DNA of 64,000 nucleotides from Chloroflexota bacterium (GTDB lineage: Bacteria; Chloroflexota; UBA6077; JACCZL01), in NCBI GenBank assembly GCA_020845495.1, contig JADLFM010000202.1, positions 121,447-185,446 on the forward strand, given 5' to 3'. Positions 53,478 to 60,571 of the stretch are shown here, in pieces. A program made the position numbers and the translations under genes. The notes beneath the pieces are model-generated. The model searched no databases and was not told the DNA's origin. It saw nothing but the letters and a program-made list of their open reading frames with translations. The stretch's first letter is position 1. Every line of letters begins with the position of its first letter.

Positions 53478-54242
53478 TCAGCTCGGGCGCTGGCTCGCCT
53501 GGACTTTCTGGAGGAAGCCCCGCGCGCCGGCCGCGAGCCAGTTCGTCCAGGACGTGCCCACGAAGCGGACGCCTTGCGCCAACGTTTGTTCGACCGTCGC
53601 ATCGGTTACCAGCGCACCCGCCACGCGGCCGGCCGTCACGATCTGCTCGATCGCGCGGTCGATGGTCTCCCGGACCGCGGGATGGTTGGCCTCGCCAGTG
53701 TGTCCCATGCTCTGAGCGAGGTCGCCCGGCGCGACGTAGAAGACGTCGATGCCGTCGACGGTCAGGATCTCCGCAAGGTTGCGCATCGCCACAATGTCTT
53801 CGAGCAGGATCGCGGTGACCACGTTCTCATTTGACTTGCGGTGATAGTCCGACACGCCCAACGAACGGCGGCTGCCAGCCTGGCCGCGATTGCCGAGCGG
53901 ACCGTAGCGGGCCGACGCTGCCACCAGCCGCGCCTCCTCGGCGGTGTTGACGTGCGGGACCATGATCCCGTTGGCGCCGCAGTCGAGGGTGCGCGTGATA
54001 AGCGCAGGATCGTTCCGATTGACCCGCACCATCGACATCATGTTCCAGAGATCGCACGCGCGGGACATGTTGCCGATGTCCTGCCAGGTCGTGGTGCCGT
54101 GCTCCATCTCGCCCATGACGGCGTCGAAGCCGAGGCTGCCCAGGAACTCGCACATGTCGGGCGAGTAATCGCCCATCACCAGTGTGGCGACCTCGCCACG
54201 CTCGAGCTTCTGCTTGACGGGATTGACGCGGAACTCGGCCAA
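53478..54242 (-). CDS. HpcH/HpaI-type aldolase family protein
   Basis: 254 residues. It shares the fold of the 47966 gene but is clearly diverged. FDAVMGEMEHGTTTW holds the Glu-His pair, CGANGIMVPHVNTAEEARLVAASARYGPLGNRGQAG is the loop rich in conserved Gly, and YVAPGDLAQSMGHTGEANHP provides the metal-ligand Asp region. It probably makes or cleaves 2-keto acids with pyruvate as one partner. It ends about 107 bases before the leader terminator of the helicase gene. Substrate unknown. Confidence 0.88.
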   Translation of the reverse strand: MAEFRVNPVKQKLERGEVATLVMGDYSPDMCEFLGSLGFDAVMGEMEHGTTTWQDIGNMSRACDLWNMMSMVRVNRNDPALITRTLDCGANGIMVPHVNTAEEARLVAASARYGPLGNRGQAGSRRSLGVSDYHRKSNENVVTAILLEDIVAMRNLAEILTVDGIDVFYVAPGDLAQSMGHTGEANHPAVRETIDRAIEQIVTAGRVAGALVTDATVEQTLAQGVRFVGTSWTNWLAAGARGFLQKVQASQRPS

Positions 54243-54656
54243 AGGTCCCCTCCGATACGATGGCTCCGCGGCAGTCTAGCATTCGAGTGGCGGAGGGCGA
54301 GTGGTGAGCGGTGAGTGACGGAGGGCGAGTGGTGAGTGACGGGTGGCGAGTAGAACCGAGTCGGATGCCCGGGCGTATGCTTTGTAGGGTCATGTGGGGA
54401 TGCGGTCATGTGGGGATGCGGCGCGGTACGCTGGTGATAGACGGGGAGTCCACCCGGACCCGCCGCGAGCGCGTACTGGCCAGACCGGGAGTGGCCGCCG
54501 CTTCGTGGCGTGAGCGGAACTGCCCTCGCCTGGCATGAGATCACTGCGCGTTGCGCCTGGTGAGCCGGGCCTGTGTCGAGATCGCACACGTAGACGCCTC
54601 ATCGGGGCTGGCAGATAGCAAGGCAGCCATCAGGGCCGGCAGAAAGGACGAGCGGC
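54243..54656. other. Repeat-containing non-coding gap between divergent genes
   Basis: 414 bases between the aldolase (-) and the molybdoenzyme (+). It holds two tandem-repeat tracts (54285-54350 and 54390-54421) and no supported gene. Promoters for both flanking genes must lie here but none stands out. Confidence 0.45.
54285..54421. repeat. Short tandem repeats (28-bp and 16-bp units)
   Basis: CGGAGGGCGAGTGGTGAG occurs at 54291-54308 and again at 54319-54336, a 28-base period, within a longer GAGTGRYGAG-rich tract. Further right the 16-base unit TCATGTGGGGATGCGG is repeated exactly twice (54390-54405, 54406-54421). These are simple duplications, not CRISPR-like, since no spacers are present. 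Confidence 0.6.
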
Positions 54657-56387
54657 ATGAGCGATCCGAGCAGTGAGGAACGGGCACCAGGCCGGATCGA
54701 GCGCCACGGCGCCCTGGCCGGCCTCCTGGCAGCAGCGACCATGACGCTCGTCATGATCGTCCTGCGCCTGACCACGAACGCAATCTCCCTCCCCGAATTG
54801 CTTGCCGAGGGGTTCATCGGGCTCCTGCCGGGAGCGGTCTTTTCAGCGCTGCTCGACACGCTTCAGAAGTCCGCCAAGCCACTCATGTACGTCGGTATCG
54901 TGGCGCTTCAACTGGGGATCGGCGCGCTGCTCGGGCGTGGCTATGCCTTTGGGCCGGTCACCTGGAAGCGGGCGCTCAAGCTGGGGCTGGCCGTCTGGGG
55001 GATCTTCGGCGTCGTGATCCTGCCGATCTTCGGGCTTGGGCTATTCGGGAGCGGTGCCCTGGTTGGCCCCTGGGTGATCGGGGCCCAGATGCTGGTGGAC
55101 TTCCTGAGCTTTGCCGTGGCCATGGTGATACTCCTGCGCGTGTTCGCTCCGGCCCTCGCGGCTGCGCCCGACGGAGGGGCGTACGAGCGGGCCCCGACCA
55201 GCCGGCGCGCGGCACTGGTCACCATAACCGGAGGGATCGTCGCCATCGCTGTCGGCGGTACGATCTGGCGTTCGCTCCTCGAAGTTTGGAGCACCCCGCC
55301 CAGCACCGCGAGCGTCCCACCACCCGCCCCGGTCGAGGGCACAGCGGCATCGAGCGCCGCCGGACGGGCGGCTACCTCAGCTTCGCCGATTGCCGCCGCA
55401 CCCGGTACCACGACCGCCGCGACGGCCGGGAGTCCGCTCGCGGGCGATCTCCCGTCCATTCCGATGACGGTGGCGCCTGAGGTGCCGAACCTGCCGCCGT
55501 TCAACCTGAAAGGGCTGACCACGGAGGTTATCGCGGGCAAGGACTTCTACACCGTCTCGAAGAACCTGCTGGACCCGTCCGTCAATGTCTCGAGCTGGCA
55601 GCTTGCCATCACTGGCCTGGTGGATCGGCCGGCGACCCTGACCTACGCCGCCATGACCGCTCTGCCGACCTTCAGCGACTACTACACCCTTCAATGCATC
55701 AGCAACACGGTCGGCGGCGACCTCTGGGGGAACGCCCACTGGAAGGGCGTGCGGCTGCGCGATCTGCTCGTCCAGGCGGGCATCCAGGCGGGCGTCCAGG
55801 ACGTCGTCTTCCACGCAGTCGATGACTACACCGACAGCGTCCCGCTCCAGGTGGCGCTTCAGCCGGACGCGCTCCTGGCCTACGAGATGAACGGCGAGCC
55901 GCTGCCCAAGGAGCACGGCTACCCGGCCCGGCTGCTGATCCCCGGCATCTACGGGATGAAGAATGTCAAGTGGATCGACCGGATCGAACTGGTGAACTAC
56001 GACTTCAAGGGGTACTGGATGCACCAGGGCTGGAGCGACGCCGCACCGTACATGACCGAGTCGAGGATTGACACCCCACGCAACCGCTCGACGCTCGGGG
56101 CTGGTGAGCTCGAGGTAGGCGGGGTGGCGTTCGCCGGCAATCGCGGCATCGTGAAGGTCGAGGTTAGTCTAGACGACGGCAAGACATGGGAGCAGGCCGC
56201 GCTCAAGCAGGCACTCGCTCGCAATGCCTGGAACCTGTGGGCGTTCAGGAAACAGGTCGCGCCGGGCACCTACACAGCGAAAGTCCGCGCGACGGACGGC
56301 ACCGGTCAGCTACAACTTGCCCTGAACCGCGATCCCTTCCCAGATGGCGCCAGTGGCTACCACACCATCACGATCCGGGTCGGATAA
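54657..56387 (+). CDS. Membrane-anchored molybdopterin-dependent oxidoreductase (sulfite-oxidase fold)
   Basis: 576 residues. The N-terminal 190 residues hold about five membrane helices. A Pro/Ala/Thr linker then leads to an extracytoplasmic catalytic domain (about residues 290-575). Its SUOX-type features are WQLAITGLVDRPATLTYAAM, the Mo-ligand Cys in YTLQCISNTVGGDLWGNAHWKGVRL, and the C-terminal Mo-co_dimer-like strand set (GVAFAGNRGIVKVEVSLDDGKTWEQA). It oxidises or reduces a small substrate such as sulfite or a sulfoxide. The fused membrane part may pass electrons or simply anchor it. No haem gene adjoins. Confidence 0.9.
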   Translation: MSDPSSEERAPGRIERHGALAGLLAAATMTLVMIVLRLTTNAISLPELLAEGFIGLLPGAVFSALLDTLQKSAKPLMYVGIVALQLGIGALLGRGYAFGPVTWKRALKLGLAVWGIFGVVILPIFGLGLFGSGALVGPWVIGAQMLVDFLSFAVAMVILLRVFAPALAAAPDGGAYERAPTSRRAALVTITGGIVAIAVGGTIWRSLLEVWSTPPSTASVPPPAPVEGTAASSAAGRAATSASPIAAAPGTTTAATAGSPLAGDLPSIPMTVAPEVPNLPPFNLKGLTTEVIAGKDFYTVSKNLLDPSVNVSSWQLAITGLVDRPATLTYAAMTALPTFSDYYTLQCISNTVGGDLWGNAHWKGVRLRDLLVQAGIQAGVQDVVFHAVDDYTDSVPLQVALQPDALLAYEMNGEPLPKEHGYPARLLIPGIYGMKNVKWIDRIELVNYDFKGYWMHQGWSDAAPYMTESRIDTPRNRSTLGAGELEVGGVAFAGNRGIVKVEVSLDDGKTWEQAALKQALARNAWNLWAFRKQVAPGTYTAKVRATDGTGQLQLALNRDPFPDGASGYHTITIRVG

Positions 56388-56497
56388 GGCCGCTGCTGTC
56401 GCCGCCTCCTCTGCCTGGGTCCGTGAGATCGGGGCATCAAACCCCAGAACGCCCCTCCAGGACGCACCTCGGAGGGGTGTACATATCTGGTGGAGGG

Positions 56498-56542
56498 TGG
56501 TGAGGGCGCAGGGATTCGAACCCTGAACCTTGGGCTTCAAAG
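56498..56542 (-). tRNA. tRNA 3' fragment (partial gene, probable attachment-site scar)
   Basis: Read on the minus strand, the end is a perfect tRNA 3' half. It has a T stem and loop, CAGGG-TTCGAAT-CCCTG (56513-56509 pairing with 56525-56521), then the acceptor strand CGCCCTC (56508-56502), discriminator A and the encoded CCA (56500-56498). Upstream come a five-base variable loop AGGTT, the anticodon-stem strand GCCCA and a loop reading CTTTGAA. The pairing partners TGGGC and GAGGGCG are missing further upstream, so the 5' half is gone. If the loop is read this way the anticodon is UUG (Gln), which is uncertain. Confidence 0.8.
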
Positions 56543-56625
56543 AGATCTGACGTCGCGACCGAGGGATTCGGGGCTTTTGGCCAATTACTTGGCCCGGACC
56601 GCCCGTTTCCGTCCCGCAGTCCCCT

Positions 56626-56685
56626 GGCTTGGTGTCCTTTGGCTTGGTCGCCCTTGGCTTGGTCGCCCTTGGCCTGGTGTCAGTG
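56626..56685. repeat. 15-bp tandem repeat, about 3.5 copies
   Basis: GGCTTGGTCGCCCTT is repeated exactly at 56641-56655 and 56656-56670. A diverged copy lies to the left (56626-56640, GGCTTGGTGTCCTTT), and a partial one to the right. It lies between the tRNA fragment and the orphan AbiEi gene. Confidence 0.7.
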
Positions 56686-56765
56686 GCCTGCCATGCGCTG
56701 CTGGCAGGCGAGGGTGCGGAGCCGGTCTCAGACCGACGCCACGAGGTTCTACGGCACCTTGCCAT

Positions 56766-57374
56766 TCACTGGGTCACCACTTCCAGGTACGGGCGCATGA
56801 CGTTGGCGACGCGGCAGATTCGGGCGTACCGGAGCAGTTCGTCGAGCGAGCCACGGCGTTGGCGCCAGTAGTCCTGTAGCACCTCGAGGGCGACGTCGAG
56901 GCCGATCTTGTTGCGGTACTTGAAGCAGTCCGCCACGGTCTTCGCCGGCCCGTAGACGCGAACGACGACATGCCCTACCTGATGCTCCTCGATTCCCTCG
57001 TGGTAGGCCGCTCCTGAGAACCGAACGAAATGGAGTGGGATGGCGTCGACGCGTGGCTTCCACGCCTTCTCCGGGATCGCCATCCAGACCGCGTGCGGGT
57101 TCTGCGTGGTGAGTCCGTGGAGCGCGAGCGCCGACAGCAGACAGACGATCCCTTTTGGCACCTGGGTCGCCGCTTCCGCCAGGGTTTGATGGGTACCCAG
57201 GTCGAGGCCGTCGAGCGCAAACAGACCGCGGCCCACTCGGACGAGCTGGCCGCGGTGCCAGAGGTCGTAGACCGCCTGGCGCGGGACGCCGGCGGCTGTC
57301 GCGTCGCGCACCTTGAAGACGCGGCCGCGCATGGCCCGTCTCAGTCTGGCTTCTGCGGCTTCGGCCCGTTTCAC
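56766..57374 (-). CDS. abiEi: AbiEi-type IV toxin-antitoxin system antitoxin (orphan)
   Basis: 202 residues from GTG 57374. The N-terminal winged-helix domain (AAGVPRQAVYDLWHRGQLVRVGRGLFAL) and the C-terminal domain (YGPAKTVADCFKYRNKIGLDVALEVLQDY) match AbiEi antitoxins. These repress their own promoter and counter a nucleotidyltransferase toxin, AbiEii, normally encoded next on the same strand. Here only a 15-bp tandem repeat and the tRNA scar follow, so the toxin is missing. The gene is complete and intact. Inverted repeats directly upstream (57392-57452) are likely autoregulatory sites. Confidence 0.88.
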   Translation of the reverse strand: MKRAEAAEARLRRAMRGRVFKVRDATAAGVPRQAVYDLWHRGQLVRVGRGLFALDGLDLGTHQTLAEAATQVPKGIVCLLSALALHGLTTQNPHAVWMAIPEKAWKPRVDAIPLHFVRFSGAAYHEGIEEHQVGHVVVRVYGPAKTVADCFKYRNKIGLDVALEVLQDYWRQRRGSLDELLRYARICRVANVMRPYLEVVTQ

Positions 57375-57391
57375 AGTGCGCTGATCAGAAC

Positions 57392-57452
57392 AAATCCTCG
57401 GGACTTCCTTACATATCCCGAGGTTTTATTGGCACATCCAGACAAGGAAGTC
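57392..57452 (-). promoter_or_regulatory. Overlapping inverted repeats upstream of the AbiEi gene (operator-like)
   Basis: CCTCGGGA (57396-57403) pairs with TCCCGAGG (57416-57423); after one mismatch AAA and TTT extend the pairing to 57392-57427. A second pair, GACTTCCTT (57402-57410) and AAGGAAGTC (57444-57452), overlaps the first. AbiEi antitoxins studied in Streptococcus bind inverted repeats at their promoter. The first stem could alternatively act as a terminator for the operon ending at 57554. Confidence 0.5.
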
Positions 57453-57553
57453 GTTCGATGTCAAAGCCCCGGTGGCACCGCCATACGTGCGCGGGCCGCC
57501 AGTCATACGCTCACGTTTGGCTGGCGATTCAGAGGAACCTGGGCCGTTCGCGG

Positions 57554-59461
57554 TCATCTGAGCAACAACTCAGCCAGGGTCAGCGCATCGACTGGCCAGA
57601 ACTGGGCGGGGCGCGGCTGCCGGATCTGCGCGTGTCCGGACATCGCTCGGCAGGAGAGCACCATCCGCTGCCACTGACCGGGCACGGCATCGCGGCCATG
57701 CACGGCGCCGACAAGTGCGCCGCAAATCGCCGCATTCGTGTCCGTGTCGCCACCGGCGCGGACGGTCTGGACGACAGCATCCTCTAGCGTCGAAGCATGT
57801 AGCAACCGATAGAACGCGTTCTGCAAGGCGATGATCACCCAGCCTTGCTGACCCTGGTAGTCAGACGGTGGGACCGTTGCGGACTGCTCTAGCGCCTGCA
57901 CGACCGACGGCTGGATTCCGTGCTCCCTGGCCCACATGACGGCTCTGTCGTACGTCTCCTGGGCGTCAGTGCGGTCCTTGATAGCCCGGGCGATGGCAAT
58001 CGTGAACACCGCCGAGGCGTCCTGACAGACCTGGTGGGGATGGGTCAGTCGGGCATCCGCTCGCGCGGCCTCAGCCAATACCGCCTCATCCTGGCGCCAA
58101 CCCCAGATGCCGAGCGGGCTGATCCGCATCAGGGCGCCGTTCGCTTGACTCGATGTGCTCGCCGCTCGCGTTGCGACGTCCGCCGCCGTCCCTACCTCCA
58201 GGTGCTGCCGACCAACCGCGCCGAGCGCCCGCGCCGTCGTGTTGCCAACGTCGAACGGCCGGCACGCGCGGTGGTGGCAGACACCTTCCTGGTGCGTCCA
58301 ACCGTGGTACCAACGCGCGTAGGCAGCCGCGACGGCCTCGGCATTGAACGGCCCATGCGCGACGAGCGTCCGCGCCAGAATTAGCGCCAGTTCTGAATCG
58401 TCCGTCGGCTGTCCGGCCATGATGCGGTGCGGGCCGCCGTCCGCGAGCAGGCTCGGGCCTCCATCCGGATACTGCTGCTCGATTGATGCGGCGGACTGGA
58501 ATTCCACGAGTGCGCCGAGTGCATCCCCGACGACTTGTCCCAGCAGGCAGCCCTGCGCGCGACGGACGACATCCACCGGCTGCACCGTTCGGGTCAGCGC
58601 CAGCCTGACAGGACGCAGGTCGTCTGGAGGGGCCGCATCGCCGAAGCCGCTGCCCTCGACTCGATGCCACGGCCGAGTGCAGAGCTCACGAACGATCTGC
58701 GGCGCGCCGCCGAAACAGTTGACGGTGCCGCTATGGCCATCGGCAGTATAGGTGACCTCCCTGCCAGACTGGTCGATCAGGACGCCGCCCGCGCCGCGCA
58801 GCAGCGCATGGCCCGCGCCGTAATCCCAGCCGCACGGGCCGTTCAGGGACACCCCGGCCACGGCCTCGCCGACCGCCACCAGGGCAAGGCGATAGGCGAT
58901 GCTCGCGACCGGCAGAAAGCGCGCCGGGCTGACGCAGCGGAGGTTGCCGGCCGGGTGCCGATCGGCGGCCTGGGAGACCAGCACGACGTCGCCCGGCCCC
59001 AACTCGCTCGGCCAGAGCGGCGCCGGGACCGGCGTGCCGTTCCGTGTCAGCGGCCCACACCCCTCGGCCCAGGCGAAGCAATCCCCGGCGTCGTCTGGTG
59101 CATCCACCGCGTGCACGACCCCCAGCACCGGCATGCCGTTGCGCAGCAGGGCGATGGAGACGGCGTGGCCCCGAAAACCCTGCAGCATCGCCCGGGTACC
59201 GTCGTTCGGATCGACCAGCCACAGGTGGCGGTCCGGATCGGTCGAGGCCTGCTCGCCGGTCTCTTCGCCGAGGTATCCGAAGGTGGGGAATGCCGCCAGC
59301 AGTCTGCTCCTGATGAGTCGCTCCGCCTCGTCGTCGGCCGGGCAATGCCCGCCCGAGCCGCGCGGTCCTGTCTCACGCTGGCACTCACCGAGCAGGAGCG
59401 CCGCCGCCTCTGCTGCCGCTTCCAGCGCCACGTCGAGCGCCCGCCGATATGAGTCGATCAT
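57554..59461 (-). CDS. Inositol-monophosphatase-family / ADP-ribosylglycohydrolase fusion protein
   Basis: 635 residues from ATG 59461, preceded by GAGGTG. Residues 1-265 form an IMPase/BPNT-like phosphatase with metal ligands in GEETGE (E67), VDPNDGTR (D84, D87) and GWDYGAG (D213). Residues 300-635 form an ADP-ribosylglycohydrolase (GCLLGQVVGDALGALVEF, QPTDDSELAL near 351-360, and GGDTDTNAAICGALVGAVHG near the end), with its magnesium-binding Asp residues kept. It may remove phosphate and ADP-ribose from one modified product. It follows the 59472 gene with only 10 bases between, so they form an operon. Confidence 0.9.
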   Translation of the reverse strand: MIDSYRRALDVALEAAAEAAALLLGECQRETGPRGSGGHCPADDEAERLIRSRLLAAFPTFGYLGEETGEQASTDPDRHLWLVDPNDGTRAMLQGFRGHAVSIALLRNGMPVLGVVHAVDAPDDAGDCFAWAEGCGPLTRNGTPVPAPLWPSELGPGDVVLVSQAADRHPAGNLRCVSPARFLPVASIAYRLALVAVGEAVAGVSLNGPCGWDYGAGHALLRGAGGVLIDQSGREVTYTADGHSGTVNCFGGAPQIVRELCTRPWHRVEGSGFGDAAPPDDLRPVRLALTRTVQPVDVVRRAQGCLLGQVVGDALGALVEFQSAASIEQQYPDGGPSLLADGGPHRIMAGQPTDDSELALILARTLVAHGPFNAEAVAAAYARWYHGWTHQEGVCHHRACRPFDVGNTTARALGAVGRQHLEVGTAADVATRAASTSSQANGALMRISPLGIWGWRQDEAVLAEAARADARLTHPHQVCQDASAVFTIAIARAIKDRTDAQETYDRAVMWAREHGIQPSVVQALEQSATVPPSDYQGQQGWVIIALQNAFYRLLHASTLEDAVVQTVRAGGDTDTNAAICGALVGAVHGRDAVPGQWQRMVLSCRAMSGHAQIRQPRPAQFWPVDALTLAELLLR

Positions 59462-59471
59462 GACCTTCACC

Positions 59472-60410
59472 TCACGCCTGTGGCTGCCTGAACATCGAGA
59501 TGTGCACCGGAACCCCCGCCTCGACCAGCGCGGCGCCGACGATTCCGTTGCCGTTGAGCCGAACGTCCACCCCCAGGCCCTCCGCACGGTACGCGATTCG
59601 CCGCGCCATCCGAGCACGGCTCATGAGGCGGCTGGCCGTGCCACGCGAGACCGAGCGCGCCGGGACACCGGCTGCCTCCAGCGCATACGAGCGAACCAGT
59701 CGGGCCCAGGCGGCCCGACTGGTTTCGGGCCGGTCGAAAAGGTCCGCACAACGGGAGCGCCCACCGATCAACGCGATAACCCCGACCGGATTGTCGGACG
59801 GGCAGGGGAGGGCGCCACACACGCTGTCAAGCTGCTCTCGCTGCTGGTCATACGCATCCTTCATGGCGCCCGTTCTCGAATCCCCGCCGATGCGCCTGTG
59901 CAACGCACTGATCTCGGCCCAGATCGCGCGTTGGTCCGCCATCGCGCGTCCGTCGCGGGCGAGCGCCTCCTGGACGTGCCGCGTCTTCTGCTGCCGCAAC
60001 GACGGATAGGCCGCCTCGCCAACCGAAAAGTCGCGGCTCGTCTCCTCCCAGCGGTTCTGTTCGACGCACGTCACGAGCAGATCCATGGTCGTCGCGGCCG
60101 GTACGAGCTGCGAGCGGTTGACGATACGGTGCTGCCGACCGCCCACCACCTGCTCGCAATCCAGCAGGAGGATCGGACGCACCCCCCGATTCTCAATCCG
60201 CAGCACTGGCACGGTCTCCTGCTCCAATTCACGCACCAGGGCGTGGCCCTCGTCGATGGCCCGATCGAGCAGCAGATAGTCGAGCGACCCCGCCCTGGCT
60301 CGCTGATAGACCGGAACCAGGCTCAGGCTGCCGTGACTGCTGGTCCGCCCGAGTGTCAAGGACGCAAGCCAGGCGTCCAGGCTCCCGATTGCTAGCTGCG
60401 TCTGCTGCAT
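59472..60410 (-). CDS. ARPP-1-like (DUF6569-type) protein
   Basis: 312 residues from ATG 60410, with AGGAGG seven bases upstream. SLSLVPVYQRARAGSLDYLLLDRAI near residue 28 and NRGVRPILLLDCEQVVGGRQHRIVNRSQLVPA match, as I recall it, the Pfam family ARPP-1, named for its link with ADP-ribosylglycohydrolases and phosphatase-superfamily proteins. Its activity is not established. It is first in an operon with exactly such a fused phosphatase/ADP-ribosylglycohydrolase, and divergent from a STAND ATPase. The family call is from memory and needs a profile search. Confidence 0.72.
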   Translation of the reverse strand: MQQTQLAIGSLDAWLASLTLGRTSSHGSLSLVPVYQRARAGSLDYLLLDRAIDEGHALVRELEQETVPVLRIENRGVRPILLLDCEQVVGGRQHRIVNRSQLVPAATTMDLLVTCVEQNRWEETSRDFSVGEAAYPSLRQQKTRHVQEALARDGRAMADQRAIWAEISALHRRIGGDSRTGAMKDAYDQQREQLDSVCGALPCPSDNPVGVIALIGGRSRCADLFDRPETSRAAWARLVRSYALEAAGVPARSVSRGTASRLMSRARMARRIAYRAEGLGVDVRLNGNGIVGAALVEAGVPVHISMFRQPQA

Positions 60411-60534
60411 CTCCCCGTCCTCCTTGTGCGCGGTGGCTGACCATCGCGATCTACATTCAGCATGACGACTGCGGGCCGCCTGAAAACTTGGGAGATTCTT
60501 GGGGCGCGTGCCCTGACCGCAGGCGCGCGGCGCA

Positions 60535-60561
60535 TGTACGTGACCATCCGGGTGGCCGTAC
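60535..60561. promoter_or_regulatory. Inverted repeat in the divergent promoter region
   Basis: GTACG (60536-60540) pairs with CGTAC (60557-60561), with inner CCA (60544-60546) and TGG (60553-60555). It lies 10 bases before the STAND ATPase ATG, in the 161-bp region between that gene and the ARPP-1-like gene. A possible operator; weak. Confidence 0.35.
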
Positions 60562-60571
60562 ACTGAGGTGG

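Larger units (their letters stand above)
56388..56765. other. Junction region between chromosome and putative island
   Basis: No gene. It holds the tRNA 3' fragment (56498-56542) and a 15-bp tandem repeat (56626-56685), both listed separately. The stretch after the orphan AbiEi stop, where a toxin gene would be expected on the minus strand, does not encode anything recognisable. Confidence 0.55.

Noticed and set aside
56490..56580. A complete tRNA gene on the minus strand.
   Set aside because: The T arm, acceptor 3' strand and CCA are perfect, but no matching acceptor 5' strand (GAGGGCG), D arm or anticodon-stem 5' strand lies upstream, so only a fragment is called.
56626..56685. CRISPR-like array.
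   Set aside because: The 15-base units are directly adjacent with no spacers; the same holds for the repeats at 54285-54421.
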